Part shown: piece by piece, positions 28,277-37,685 of the stretch
Layout of the letters: every line of letters begins with the position of its first letter
Numbering within the stretch: the first letter of the stretch is position 1
DNA from: an uncultured Bacteroidota bacterium
GTDB lineage: Bacteria; Bacteroidota; Bacteroidia; Flavobacteriales; Flavobacteriaceae
Direction of reading: 5' to 3'
Assembly: GCA_903838055.1 (NCBI GenBank)
Contig: CAILWV010000013.1
Location: 99,097-163,096, forward strand
Length of the DNA: 64,000 nt
The notes under the pieces: generated by a model
Told to the model about the DNA's origin: nothing
Database searches by the model: none
What the model saw: the letters and a program-made list of their open reading frames with translations, nothing else
Program-made: the position numbers and the translations under genes

Positions 28277-29302
28277 ATGAGAATAGGAAGTAACCCCGAA
28301 AAAGAGAATAAATTAATACAACTAGAAAATTACCATAGGGTGATTGTTCCTGTATATATTCCTCATTTTGAAGGTTATTTTGAGCATTCATTTGATGTTT
28401 TTAAATTGTGTTTAGAATCACTACTGAAAACGGTTCATAAAAAAACCCGAATTTCTATTTATAATAATAATTGCCATCCATTAGTAAAAAAATATATTGA
28501 TGATCAATTTGAAGATTCTATATATATAGACCAAGTTTTTCATTCAAAAGAAAATTTAGGTAAGATTAATGCAATATTATCGGTTTCTAAAGGCAATTTA
28601 GAGCCATTAATTACCATTACAGATGCAGATGTTTTATTCCAACAAGGATGGCAATATGCAATTGAAGAGGTTTTTATTAATTTTCCAGAAGCGGGAATGG
28701 TTAGTCCTGTGCCGAGCAGCAAAGTAGTTACCAATAACACTGCTAGTACTTGGTTTTATGGATTTTTTAAAGGAAAACTAGAATTTCAAAAAGTTCTAAA
28801 TCCTGAAGCTATGCATTTGTTTGACCTTAGTTTAGGAAATAATAAAAGGATGTATGATCAAATTCATTTAGAAAATTATTTAGTTCTTAAGAATAAAAAT
28901 AATTCAGGTGAAGCTGTAGTCGGTTGCGGTCATTTTGTGGCAACACTTAAAAGAGATGTATTAGATTTAGGCTCAAAGCATCCAACTTTAATAAAAATTG
29001 ACGGTGGCGTTGAAGAGGATTATATTGATATTCCTAATGATGGTTTGGGTTATTTAAGACTTGCTACCAAAGAGAACTTTGCATACCATATTGGAAATAA
29101 AACCGAGCCGTGGATGTTAGATTTGGTTTCCAGTTTAATTCCGGAATCTTCCAATGGTATTGCAATAAATAAAATTTCAGATATTAAAATAGGCTATTTT
29201 TACAGAAAAATAGGTAAGTTATTATTAAGAATAATGAGCAATAAAAAAACAAGATATCTATTTTTTAAGAAATTTGGATTAAAAAATCCATCTAATTATT
29301 AA
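28277..29302 (+). CDS. GT-A fold glycosyltransferase (family 2-like)
   Basis: This 341-residue protein shows a GT-A fold: VIVPVYIPHFEGYFEHSFDV at the start, ISIYNNNCHPLVKKYI, an ENLGKINAILS helix, and the DxD motif in ITITDADVLFQ (Asp116 and Asp118). VGCGHFVATLKRDVLD lies where GT2 enzymes bind the acceptor. It differs from ordinary GT2 proteins by the long N-terminal leader and a lower-similarity nucleotide loop. It sits 34 bases after the preceding gene and 29 before the acetyltransferase, just upstream of the NeuABC genes, so it is a candidate for a nonulosonic-acid or neighbouring sugar transferase. That is speculative. Confidence 0.78.
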   Translation: MRIGSNPEKENKLIQLENYHRVIVPVYIPHFEGYFEHSFDVFKLCLESLLKTVHKKTRISIYNNNCHPLVKKYIDDQFEDSIYIDQVFHSKENLGKINAILSVSKGNLEPLITITDADVLFQQGWQYAIEEVFINFPEAGMVSPVPSSKVVTNNTASTWFYGFFKGKLEFQKVLNPEAMHLFDLSLGNNKRMYDQIHLENYLVLKNKNNSGEAVVGCGHFVATLKRDVLDLGSKHPTLIKIDGGVEEDYIDIPNDGLGYLRLATKENFAYHIGNKTEPWMLDLVSSLIPESSNGIAINKISDIKIGYFYRKIGKLLLRIMSNKKTRYLFFKKFGLKNPSNY

Positions 29303-29331
29303 ATTAAGGTTCTAAATATTTTAAAATAATT

Positions 29332-29976
29332 ATGCTATCTAAATTTAGACTTTTTATAAAAAAAATCCTTTATTATTTTCTAAATACTACAGAAAATAAA
29401 GATGGAGTAATTATTGCGGGATTATCTAAAGGTATTCATAATGTTACATTTGATGGTAAAAATACGGTTTCAAATGGTTGCAATTTTTCTGGCAAAATTC
29501 ATATTGGTTATGCAACGACTTTGGGATCTAATAATTTTTTTGCAGGTGATATTAATATCGGAAAATACTGTCAGATAGGTGGCGATGTAGCCATTCACAG
29601 TACTAATCATCCTATCCACTATTTGTCAACTTACATAAATGCAAACCTCTTTAATGGAGATTTAGTAAGATTGAAAGAAATGAAAAAAATTACTATTGGC
29701 AACGATGTTTGGATAGGGCATAATGTAATAATAGTTGGAGACGTGACTATAGGAAACGGTGCAATACTTGCAGCTGGATCGGTTGTTACAAAAGATGTTG
29801 CTCCATTTTCAATAGTTGCTGGTGTGCCTGCAAAACAAATTAAAATGAGATTTTCAAATCAAATTATTAAAGAAATTGAAGAATTAAAATGGTGGGATTT
29901 ATCGGTTGATAAATTGGAAGAAATAAAACCACTTTTCACAATAAATTTTCTAGATAAGAATAGTATTTATGAATAA
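29332..29976 (+). CDS. CatB-related left-handed beta-helix O-acetyltransferase
   Basis: This 214-residue hexapeptide-repeat protein has a basic N-terminal helix, then repeats from about residue 45 to 165. Visible blocks include IHIGYATTLGSNNFFAGDIN, IGKYCQIGGDVAIHSTNHP with the catalytic-type histidine, and ITIGNDVWIGHNVIIVGDVT, and VAGVPAKQIKMRFS closes the domain. It matches xenobiotic-acetyltransferase-like enzymes that O-acetylate surface sugars. It overlaps the NeuA-like gene by 8 bases, so O-acetylation of the sialic-acid-like sugar or of its neighbour is a reasonable inference. Confidence 0.87.
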   Translation: MLSKFRLFIKKILYYFLNTTENKDGVIIAGLSKGIHNVTFDGKNTVSNGCNFSGKIHIGYATTLGSNNFFAGDINIGKYCQIGGDVAIHSTNHPIHYLSTYINANLFNGDLVRLKEMKKITIGNDVWIGHNVIIVGDVTIGNGAILAAGSVVTKDVAPFSIVAGVPAKQIKMRFSNQIIKEIEELKWWDLSVDKLEEIKPLFTINFLDKNSIYE

Positions 29977-30637
29977 AACAGTAGTACTAATTCCGGCACG
30001 TGGCGAATCAAAAAGATTACCTAATAAAAATATTCTTCCTTTAGGAGGCATACCTTTATTAGCGCATAGTATTCGTTATGCACAAGCAAATTGCTCATTT
30101 ATTGACTCAATATATGTCACTACAGATAATCAAGAAATTAAGAAAGTAGCATTAGAGTTTGGTGCCCAAGTAATTGATAGACCTCAAAATTTATCTGGAG
30201 ATTTTGAACCTACAATTAGTAGTTTGCAACATGCATTAAGTGTTTTAGATACCAATTTTGAAAATGTAATTCTGTTGCAACCTACAAATCCGTTGCGTCC
30301 AGAAAACTTATTAATAGATTGTTTTGAAAAATTCAAAAATACAAATTGTCAAAGTCTTTTTACGGTAAGTCCCAATCACACTAAACTTGGTAAACTAGTT
30401 GGAGAAAAATTTGAACCTTTCAATTATGAAATTGGGCAAAGGAGTCAAGATTTAGAGACTTTATATTTTGAAAACGGCTTATTGTATATTGTTAAAGCTG
30501 CTACTATTAAGCAAGGAAAAATTATTACTGAAGATGCATTTCCGTATGTAGTTAACCATCTTTTTGCTAAGGTCGATATTGACACACAAGATGATTTTGA
30601 TTTTGCTGAGTATCTGTATTCCAAAATTAAGAAATAA
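29969..30637 (+). CDS. neuA: CMP-nonulosonate cytidylyltransferase (NeuA/LegF-like)
   Basis: This 222-residue enzyme activates a nine-carbon acidic sugar with CTP. The CTP-binding opening is VVLIPARGESKRLPNKN at residues 5-21, and VILLQPTNPLRPE and the ENGLLYIV block follow. VDIDTQDDFDFAEYL near the end supplies the metal-binding aspartates. Length and motifs fit CMP-Neu5Ac, CMP-legionaminate and CMP-pseudaminate synthetases alike; they cannot be told apart by eye. It directly precedes the NeuB- and NeuC-like genes. Confidence 0.9.
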   Translation: MNKTVVLIPARGESKRLPNKNILPLGGIPLLAHSIRYAQANCSFIDSIYVTTDNQEIKKVALEFGAQVIDRPQNLSGDFEPTISSLQHALSVLDTNFENVILLQPTNPLRPENLLIDCFEKFKNTNCQSLFTVSPNHTKLGKLVGEKFEPFNYEIGQRSQDLETLYFENGLLYIVKAATIKQGKIITEDAFPYVVNHLFAKVDIDTQDDFDFAEYLYSKIKK

Positions 30638-30652
30638 TAAAATAAATTAGTT

Positions 30653-31693
30653 ATGAACCCTTTTATTGAATTTTCTGGAAGAAAAATAGGTCCTGATTTT
30701 CTACCTTTGGTTATTGCCGAAATCGGAATTAATCATGAGGGTTCACTTTTAGTTGCCAAACAAATGGTTGATGCTGCCCATAGAGCAGGTGTGGAGGTAG
30801 TAAAACATCAAACACATATTGTTTCAGACGAAATGAGTGGCGCCGCTAAAAAAGTAATCCCTGGAAATTCCGATGTTTCTATTTATGAAATAATGGAGCG
30901 TTGTTCTTTAAATGAAGATGACGAATTGGAACTTAAAAATTATGTAGAATCTAAAGGTATGATTTTTATTTCTACCCCTTTTTCTCGTGCGGCAGCCGAT
31001 AGATTATATAGAATGAATATTCCGGCCTATAAAATTGGTTCGGGAGAATGTAATAACTTTCCTTTGTTGGAGCATATTTGTACTTTTGGAAAACCAGTAA
31101 TATTAAGTACAGGTATGAATACTATTGATAGTGTTGCAAAAGCAGTAGCAATTTTTGAAAAACACAATATCCCAGTTGCTTTATTGCATACCACTAATTT
31201 ATATCCTACACCTATTCACCTTGTTCGTTTTGGTGCTATGAACCAATTGCATGATGCTTTTCCAGATAAGGTGTTCGGTTTGTCTGATCATACATTAAAT
31301 AATAATGCTTGTCTTGGTGCTGTAGCGCTGGGGGCTAGTATTTTAGAACGCCATTTTACCGATAATATGAATCGAACAGGACCAGATATTGTGTGTAGTA
31401 TGGATGAAAAAGCTTGCGGAGAGCTCATTTCTTCTTCAAGAGAAATTTGGCAAATGCGTGGCGGTAGTAAAGAACCTGCAAAAGAAGAACAGGTAACTAT
31501 TGATTTTGCATTTGCAACAGTTTGTTCTATTGCGCGCATCCAAAAAGGGGAGAGATTATCAAAAGAAAATATTTGGGTAAAACGTCCTGGTACTGGTAAA
31601 ATTCTAGCAGAACATTTTAACGATTTACTCGGAAAAACTGCAACCAGAATAATTGAAAATGACGAACAATTAGATTTTAATGATTTTGAATAA
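30653..31693 (+). CDS. neuB: Nonulosonate synthase (NeuB/LegI-like)
   Basis: This 346-residue enzyme has a TIM barrel plus a C-terminal SAF domain. [20 protein letters not shown] is the family signature at about 20-39, with [36 protein letters not shown] and GLSDHTL at the active site. [20 protein letters not shown] binds phosphoenolpyruvate and metal. It condenses an N-acyl hexosamine with PEP to give the free nine-carbon sugar. The substrate is ManNAc if the NeuC-like enzyme uses UDP-GlcNAc, or 2,4-diacetamido-trideoxymannose if it uses UDP-diNAcBac. The last 14 bases overlap the NeuC-like gene. Confidence 0.93.
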   Translation: MNPFIEFSGRKIGPDFLPLVIAEIGINHEGSLLVAKQMVDAAHRAGVEVVKHQTHIVSDEMSGAAKKVIPGNSDVSIYEIMERCSLNEDDELELKNYVESKGMIFISTPFSRAAADRLYRMNIPAYKIGSGECNNFPLLEHICTFGKPVILSTGMNTIDSVAKAVAIFEKHNIPVALLHTTNLYPTPIHLVRFGAMNQLHDAFPDKVFGLSDHTLNNNACLGAVALGASILERHFTDNMNRTGPDIVCSMDEKACGELISSSREIWQMRGGSKEPAKEEQVTIDFAFATVCSIARIQKGERLSKENIWVKRPGTGKILAEHFNDLLGKTATRIIENDEQLDFNDFE

Positions 31694-32816
31694 TACAAAA
31701 AAAATAATATTCCTAACTGGCACCCGAGCTGATTTTAGCAAGATAAAATCACTGATTTCTATTTTGGATACTACACCGGAATTTGAAGTTTTTGTTTATG
31801 TAACAGGGATGCATTTGCAAGAAGAATATGGTTATACGTTGATTGAAATTCAAAGATGTCATTTCAAAAATGTGCATACTTTCAAAAATCACACCCATGA
31901 AACTACTATGGATTTGACATTAGCAAAAACTATTGAAGGTTTTTCAAGTTACTGCAAAGAAGTGCAACCTGACTTGATTGTTGTCCATGGCGATAGGGTA
32001 GAAACCCTAGCAGGCGCAATAGTTGGATCGTTAAATAATATTTTTGTAGCGCATATTGAAGGAGGTGAACTATCAGGAACAGTAGACGAATTAATTCGTC
32101 ATAGCGTGAGTAAATTGAGCCATATTCATTTTGTTTCTAATACAGATGCTGCTAACAGATTAGTTCAAATGGGAGAATTACAATCTTCAATTTACACTAT
32201 TGGTTCGCCAGATTTAGATATTATGTTTTCCAATACATTGCCTGAACTGGGTGTTGTTAAAGAGTATTATCAAATTGACTTCGATAAATACGCATTAGTA
32301 ATGTTTCATCCTGTTACCACAGAAGTAAAAGAGATGGAGGAGTATACCAATAATTTTGTTTCGGCATTATTGGAAGATGAACATAATTATATTGTGATTT
32401 TTCCAAATAATGATTTAGGAAGTCAACATATTATTACTAAATACCATGAACTTCAGGGCAATTCTCGATTTAGAGTTTTCCCTTCCTTGCGATTTGAATA
32501 TTTTTTAACGTTACTTAAAAACGCTCAATTTATTGTAGGAAATAGTAGCGCTGGTATTCGCGAAGCACCTTATTATGGTATTCCTGTAATTAATATTGGT
32601 ACACGTCAGCAAAATAGAGACTTGAATGCAGAAATTGTAAATGTAGATTATCAGTTCAAGTCTATATTAAATGCTTTAAAAAATATTGCTTTAATGAATT
32701 TAAATAAAGCAAAATTCCATTTTGGTGAAGGAAATAGCTCTATTCAATTTAAAAATTCTTTATTAAATTCAGATATATGGAAGCTCAATCATCAAAAACA
32801 ATTTAGAGATTTATAA
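31680..32816 (+). CDS. neuC: Hydrolysing UDP-sugar 2-epimerase (NeuC/LegG-like)
   Basis: This 378-residue GT-B-like epimerase opens [18 protein letters not shown]. It has [37 protein letters not shown] with the catalytic acid and histidine, and [20 protein letters not shown] with a second conserved glutamate. NeuC releases UDP and gives ManNAc from UDP-GlcNAc; its close homologue LegG acts on UDP-N,N'-diacetylbacillosamine. Because the window also encodes a full UDP-diNAcBac module, the substrate is uncertain. It is the third gene of the NeuA-NeuB-NeuC trio. Confidence 0.92.
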   Translation: MILNNTKKIIFLTGTRADFSKIKSLISILDTTPEFEVFVYVTGMHLQEEYGYTLIEIQRCHFKNVHTFKNHTHETTMDLTLAKTIEGFSSYCKEVQPDLIVVHGDRVETLAGAIVGSLNNIFVAHIEGGELSGTVDELIRHSVSKLSHIHFVSNTDAANRLVQMGELQSSIYTIGSPDLDIMFSNTLPELGVVKEYYQIDFDKYALVMFHPVTTEVKEMEEYTNNFVSALLEDEHNYIVIFPNNDLGSQHIITKYHELQGNSRFRVFPSLRFEYFLTLLKNAQFIVGNSSAGIREAPYYGIPVINIGTRQQNRDLNAEIVNVDYQFKSILNALKNIALMNLNKAKFHFGEGNSSIQFKNSLLNSDIWKLNHQKQFRDL

Positions 32817-32821
32817 ATTCT

Positions 32822-34432
32822 ATGTTTGATAATTCTAAAGTAGAAACTTCTATTGTTAAATATTTCATTTCAGATGAAATGCTTGAGCGTAAAATTATTT
32901 TAGATACTACAACCCTAGAAAATCAATCCTCTTTTGATATCCTAATCGAATTTTCCTCTCCGATAATTTTATTTAGAAATCATGATTATTCTTGGGTTTC
33001 TATTTCTCAAGATAGAATTGCAAATGATTTTTCTCCAAAAGTGATACGTTTAAAAAATGGATTGTATGTTCAAGCTAATTGTAATTTAGGAATTTGGGAA
33101 ATAAATAAAAAAAATCCTAAACAATTGCTTTGGCGCTTTAATCCTGAATTCTCTTCGTCAATTACCCAATATAGCAATGAAAATAATATTAAAAATAGAG
33201 TTTCAGCAAAATCAAATTTTAATTTTCAAGAAAAATTAGCACTATTAATTTCGTCTAAAGGAGCGATGGAAATAAGTCGATCTCCAATTCCATTTTCCGC
33301 TATTGCATGTTTTACAGACCATTGTGATTTTGATACAAGTGAAAATTTAAAGATCCAAAGAGATTTTTTTCACGATAAAGGAATCAAAATTTCTAAAGGT
33401 TTTTTCTTAAATCATTTTTCCAAAAGAGATGATAATGCTTCCTTTGAAAAAAATAGTTCCGAACTAAATAAATGGAGTGACGATGGGCATGAATTGTGTT
33501 ATCATTCGTTAACTCAATCCGTAAGAGAAAATTCTGAGGCATTACATGAATTTACAAATTTTACACCTCCACATAATTATATTTCAGTATGGATAGATCA
33601 CGGTTTTCAACTTTATAATTTATCCTTATATAAAAAATACGGAATAGCAGAATCAAATTTTTCTAATAATTTAAAGAAGAAAAATATTCAAATTCTATGG
33701 AATTATATAGATTCAGGAACGGCAACTTCAGGAGTTATTAATCAATTGAATTCTTCTCAATTTTCCTTGAAATCTTATTGGAAAGGAATAAAAAATAAGT
33801 CCTTTAAACAAAAGATTTCCTTATTTGTTAAAAATTGCATATTTCATTATTATTCCGATAATAAACTAATAAGTGATTATTATGAATTAGCTACAAGTTA
33901 TAAGTTATTTTCTAAAGTCAAATCTATTAAATCATTGTTTTTAGTTTTTAAAAAAGTTCTAACTTTAGTAGTCCCTTTTATTAAAATTTTTATTTTTTGG
34001 AATTCTACAAAAAATAAAATTTACCAATACTCAAAATATACCCCTATTTTCTTTGAACACATAATAGGGAATGAAAAATTTATTATTTTCCAGACTTTAG
34101 AATTATTAGATTTTATTGAAACTTTCAATAAAAAATCAATTGATTTGTTAATTTCCGAAAACGGAATGTTTATTGGCCATACCTATTTCTCGGTTCCAAT
34201 GGATTACCATGATGGAAAAATATTCAATTCGAAAGGTGAAATTAATTCTATAGTTGAAGATAATTTTAAATATTTGGGAGAAAAAATTTCCGGCAATGAA
34301 ATTTGGAATCCAACGCTTTCACAATTATTGGATTTTTATAAAAATTACCAAAAAACCTATTTAGATAGTGATGAAAACGGCATTATTTTTATTCTAGAAG
34401 ATCAAAATATTCCAAATAGGTATATTTCTTAA
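32822..34432 (+). CDS. Orphan 536-residue protein with a possible degenerate polysaccharide-deacetylase domain
   Basis: I do not recognise this gene with confidence. It has no signal peptide or clear membrane span, apart from a hydrophobic stretch near residues 379-394 (LTLVVPFIKIFIFWN). Residues 160-270 recall a NodB-like deacetylase: ACFTDHCDFD (162-171) could be the metal/acid motif and DGHELCYHSLTQS (221-233) resembles GHE...HT..H, but with Gln for the last histidine. Near the end, SENGMFIGHTYFSVPMDYHD is unusual. It follows the NeuC-like gene by 5 bases, so a role in modifying or transferring the acidic sugar is likely. Alternative readings include a glycan hydrolase. The following 155-base gap ends this transcriptional stretch. 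Confidence 0.5.
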   Translation: MFDNSKVETSIVKYFISDEMLERKIILDTTTLENQSSFDILIEFSSPIILFRNHDYSWVSISQDRIANDFSPKVIRLKNGLYVQANCNLGIWEINKKNPKQLLWRFNPEFSSSITQYSNENNIKNRVSAKSNFNFQEKLALLISSKGAMEISRSPIPFSAIACFTDHCDFDTSENLKIQRDFFHDKGIKISKGFFLNHFSKRDDNASFEKNSSELNKWSDDGHELCYHSLTQSVRENSEALHEFTNFTPPHNYISVWIDHGFQLYNLSLYKKYGIAESNFSNNLKKKNIQILWNYIDSGTATSGVINQLNSSQFSLKSYWKGIKNKSFKQKISLFVKNCIFHYYSDNKLISDYYELATSYKLFSKVKSIKSLFLVFKKVLTLVVPFIKIFIFWNSTKNKIYQYSKYTPIFFEHIIGNEKFIIFQTLELLDFIETFNKKSIDLLISENGMFIGHTYFSVPMDYHDGKIFNSKGEINSIVEDNFKYLGEKISGNEIWNPTLSQLLDFYKNYQKTYLDSDENGIIFILEDQNIPNRYIS

Positions 34433-34587
34433 TTTATTAAATATTCCTAATAGTAGATTAGTAGATTATTTATAGGTTAATAATTTACTTTTTGTTTTCT
34501 TTGATAAATCAATTATAGATATTAAATATCCCTATATAGAATTGTTTTTATATTTTATAGAAGATTGAATTTTTAGCATTTAATGGT

Positions 34588-36000
34588 ATGAAAATTTTAT
34601 TATTAGTTCCAGATGGTGTAGCCGTTCGAAACTATATTTATTCCGATTTTATTCAGGAATTACATCAAGCAAATTTTGAAGTAGTTCTCTACCATCAAAT
34701 ACCAACCCCAGCAATTCAAGAAATAATAAATATAAAAGGGAATTTCATTTCCAATTATGTTAGAATTCCCGATTTTAAAGAACGTTTTTTAAGTCGTATT
34801 TTAAGAGAAAGTTCTGCATATGCTCGATTAATGTTTAATTCCAAACTTCTTCAAAATAAGACTATTCTACTTTTTTGGAATGGTAAATCCAATCAATTTA
34901 AACGAACAGTATTATTAAGATTGTCCGAAGTAATTGGTTATTTCGCATCTCAAAAATATTCTTGGATTTTAAGATTAGAAAAATTATACCAATTTGGTAT
35001 TTTGAATAATTCCACTTCTAAAATAATAGCTGCAGATCTTACTGAAATTAATCCAGATTACATTTTGAATTTGCACCAACGTGCTGTAATTACAGCCCCA
35101 ATAATTTCTATAGCCAAACAAAAAGGAATCAAAACAGGGACAGTAATTTTTTCTTGGGATAATATTCCTAAAGCTAGATTGATTTCAAAATACGATTCGT
35201 ATTTTGTATGGTCTGATTTAATGAAATTTGAATTAGAAACGTTATACACAGAAATAAATTCAACAAGTATTAAAGTTGCAGGAACTCCACAATTTGAATT
35301 TTATTTTAATGAAAAATTTAAATTATCGAAAGAAGTTTTTTTTAATACGTATAAATTAGATCTTGATAAAAAAACAGTTTGTTTTTCTGCTAACGATACT
35401 TCATCTCCTTATGAAGCAACTTATTTAGAAGATTTGTGCGAAGATATTATGAAAATTGAGGAGTCCAATCGCCCACAAATTCTGTTTAGAAAATGCCCTG
35501 TAGATCATTCGAATCGATTTGATAATGTTTTGAAAAAATACCAGAAATTAATAATTTCAATTGTTCCTGATTGGCGTGTTGCTTCTCCTTTACAAACTAA
35601 TTTTACCGATATTTATCCTAGTTTTTCTGATATTAGTTTGCTTGTAAATACTGTTTTACATAGCGATGTTGTCATTAATTTAGGAAGTACAATGGCTCAT
35701 GATTTTGCTTTGTACAATAAGCCTTGCTTGTACATTAATTACGATCCTGTACAAAATTCTAAGTTTAAAGTGAAAGATATTTTTGGTTTTCAGCATTTTA
35801 AAAGTATGAATGAAATAGATGCAGTAGGGTGGGTTAACAATAAAAATGATTATAAAGATAAAATACAGCAAGCAATAAATAATCCCGAAACTATTGGCCC
35901 AGAACGAATAAAATGGATGCAAAAAATTGTTAGGTTTCCATTGCAAAATAATAGTAATAATTTAGTTCAAGAAATAATTTCGCAATGCACCTCTGTTTAA
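34588..36000 (+). CDS. Putative GT-B fold polysaccharide biosynthesis protein
   Basis: This 470-residue protein of uncertain family has an N-domain with ILLLVPDGVAVRNYIYSDFI and PDYILNLHQRAVITAPIISI, and a C-domain with IKVAGTPQFEFYF, RPQILFRKCPVDHSNRF and DVVINLGSTMAHDFALYNKP. The last block resembles the donor-binding segment of CDP-glycerol glycerophosphotransferases and other GT-B enzymes, where ..N.GST...E.A..G.P is typical. A soluble transferase is the best guess. The 155 bases upstream form one of the few larger gaps in the locus and may hold a promoter. The last 16 bases overlap the next GT4 gene. Confidence 0.6.
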   Translation: MKILLLVPDGVAVRNYIYSDFIQELHQANFEVVLYHQIPTPAIQEIINIKGNFISNYVRIPDFKERFLSRILRESSAYARLMFNSKLLQNKTILLFWNGKSNQFKRTVLLRLSEVIGYFASQKYSWILRLEKLYQFGILNNSTSKIIAADLTEINPDYILNLHQRAVITAPIISIAKQKGIKTGTVIFSWDNIPKARLISKYDSYFVWSDLMKFELETLYTEINSTSIKVAGTPQFEFYFNEKFKLSKEVFFNTYKLDLDKKTVCFSANDTSSPYEATYLEDLCEDIMKIEESNRPQILFRKCPVDHSNRFDNVLKKYQKLIISIVPDWRVASPLQTNFTDIYPSFSDISLLVNTVLHSDVVINLGSTMAHDFALYNKPCLYINYDPVQNSKFKVKDIFGFQHFKSMNEIDAVGWVNNKNDYKDKIQQAINNPETIGPERIKWMQKIVRFPLQNNSNNLVQEIISQCTSV

Positions 36001-37133
36001 TCACTCACGAATATCCTAAAGCTGGATTCGCTCATGGCGGGATTGGCAGTTTTATTAAAACCCTAGCTCCAAAATTGGTTGAACAGGGAGTTAAAGTTAC
36101 TGTTGTGGGTTTAAGTTATGATTTTAAAGAGGATTATCAAGAAGATTCTGGTGTTCAAATATATAGATTAGGATTTCTTAATATTAAATGGTTTAGTTGG
36201 TATTTTGCAATGCGAGCAATGAATAAAAAAATAGCATCAATTCATAAAAAGAATCCAATAGATATTATAGAATCTTCCGAATTAGATTTAGCTTTTTTGA
36301 CTAAAATTCCTGAGATAAAGTATATTATTAGATTACATGGTGGACATCACTTTTTTGCTGAATCAGAAAATAGAAAAATTCATTTTTTTAAAGGGTTTCA
36401 AGAAAAATTATCTTTTAAAAAAGCCGATGCTTTTATTGCAGTTTCCAATTATGTAAAAACCAAAACAAATCAGTTTTTAAGCTATAATAACAAGTTAGTA
36501 GAGACAATTAATTATCCGATTGATGTTCGTTTTTTTTCTCCAAAAAAATCAGAAATAAAAAAATTAAGTATTGTTTTTGTAGGTAGCGTTTGTGAAAAAA
36601 AAGGTGTCCGTCAATTGATTCAGTCCTTCCCATTAGTTAAACAAAAATATCCGGATGCTACGTTAGAAATATATGGTAGAGATTGGTTTTTTCCAAACGG
36701 TAAATCCTATATATCTATGCTTATGGAAACTGAAATATCAAAACTCGGAAATTTAAAAAAAGATATTCATTTTCATGGTCTGGTAAATTATAAAAGTATT
36801 CCTGATATTTATGCTGCCGCGCATGTTTGTGTTTTCCCTTCTCATATGGAGACTCAAGGTTTAGTTGCTCCCGAAGCAATGGCAATGGAAAAATTAGTTA
36901 TTTTTACAAACCAAGGGCCAGGTCCAGAAACTATTACGAATCTAGAAAATGGTTTACTTTGCAATCCTTTTAGTGCGGAAGATATTGCGGATAAAATATG
37001 TTGGGTATTTTTAAATGAAGAAAATGTAAAGCAAATAGAGAATAATGCTAGGACATTTGTTATAGGAAAGTTTTCCTCGGATATCATAGTTAAAAAGAAT
37101 CTAGATTTTTATTATTCGATATTAAATAACTAA
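35985..37133 (+). CDS. Family 4 glycosyltransferase
   Basis: This is a 382-residue GT-B enzyme with ITHEYPKAGFAHGGIGSFIK at the N-terminus, a full GGIG acceptor loop. IIRLHGGHHFFAESENR and ADAFIAVSNYVK follow in the N-domain. The C-domain begins LSIVFVGSVCEKKGVRQLIQ and has the donor site SHMETQGLVAPEAMAMEKLV. The double-histidine loop and the ETQGLVAPEAM block are common in Bacteroidota capsule GT4 proteins. It starts within the preceding gene and ends 3 bases before the serine-acetyltransferase-like gene. Confidence 0.93.
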   Translation: MHLCLITHEYPKAGFAHGGIGSFIKTLAPKLVEQGVKVTVVGLSYDFKEDYQEDSGVQIYRLGFLNIKWFSWYFAMRAMNKKIASIHKKNPIDIIESSELDLAFLTKIPEIKYIIRLHGGHHFFAESENRKIHFFKGFQEKLSFKKADAFIAVSNYVKTKTNQFLSYNNKLVETINYPIDVRFFSPKKSEIKKLSIVFVGSVCEKKGVRQLIQSFPLVKQKYPDATLEIYGRDWFFPNGKSYISMLMETEISKLGNLKKDIHFHGLVNYKSIPDIYAAAHVCVFPSHMETQGLVAPEAMAMEKLVIFTNQGPGPETITNLENGLLCNPFSAEDIADKICWVFLNEENVKQIENNARTFVIGKFSSDIIVKKNLDFYYSILNN

Positions 37134-37136
37134 ATT

Positions 37137-37685
37137 ATGTTTAAATTATTAAGGTTAGATTATTTGAAATATAAAAGTTATGGAGGACATTTTATTAGTA
37201 TTCTCTTTCTAACTCAAGCTTTTTGGGCAATAATTCAATATCGTATTGCAAGTTATTTTTATACAAATTTACGTATTCCGATAATTCGCGATATTGTATT
37301 ATTTATATGTTTATTATGGAGAAAAGTGATTGAATTAACGACAGGCATATCTATTCCAGCTTCTGCAAAAATTGGACCTTCTTTTTATATTGGTCATTTT
37401 GGAGGGATTATTCTAAATGCTAAAGTTGTATTAGGTACTAATTGTAATATTTCTCAAGGAGTTACGATAGGAGTTTCTGGAAAAGACGAAAAACGTGGGG
37501 TACCAATAATTGGAAATAATGTATTTATTGGTGCAAATTCGGTTGTTGCTGGAAAAATTGTAATTGAAGATAATGTATTAATAGGAGCATGTTCCTTAGT
37601 TACTTCAAATGTTCTTGCAGGATCAGTTATGTTAGGAGTCCCGGCAAAAAGTATTTCACAGAACACCTCAAATGGTTATATATAA
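37137..37685 (+). CDS. Serine acetyltransferase-like hexapeptide acetyltransferase
   Basis: This 182-residue protein resembles the CysE/SAT group. An N-terminal helical part with a hydrophobic segment (RDIVLFICLLWRKVIELTTG) is followed by the hexapeptide domain with GPSFYIGHFGGIILNAKVVL, CNISQGVTIGVS and GNNVFIGANSVVAG. The GHFGG..N block carries the histidine of the SAT active site. In a glycan locus such proteins usually acetylate a sugar hydroxyl rather than serine. Its stop and the next ATG share one base. Confidence 0.87.
   Translation: MFKLLRLDYLKYKSYGGHFISILFLTQAFWAIIQYRIASYFYTNLRIPIIRDIVLFICLLWRKVIELTTGISIPASAKIGPSFYIGHFGGIILNAKVVLGTNCNISQGVTIGVSGKDEKRGVPIIGNNVFIGANSVVAGKIVIEDNVLIGACSLVTSNVLAGSVMLGVPAKSISQNTSNGYI

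Noticed and set aside
31288..31698. 136-residue open frame on the - strand opposite the NeuB-like gene
   Set aside because: It lies wholly across clear NeuB coding sequence and has the composition of an antisense shadow.
37589..37684. Longer start for the GT4 gene at 37685
   Set aside because: The extra 32 residues lie inside the acetyltransferase gene and do not resemble a GT4 N-terminus; the ATG at 37685 gives a standard start with a one-base overlap.
37137..37685. Housekeeping serine acetyltransferase for cysteine synthesis
   Set aside because: It lies in the middle of a glycan operon and has a membrane-associated N-terminus rather than the usual CysE helical domain; sugar acetylation is more likely.
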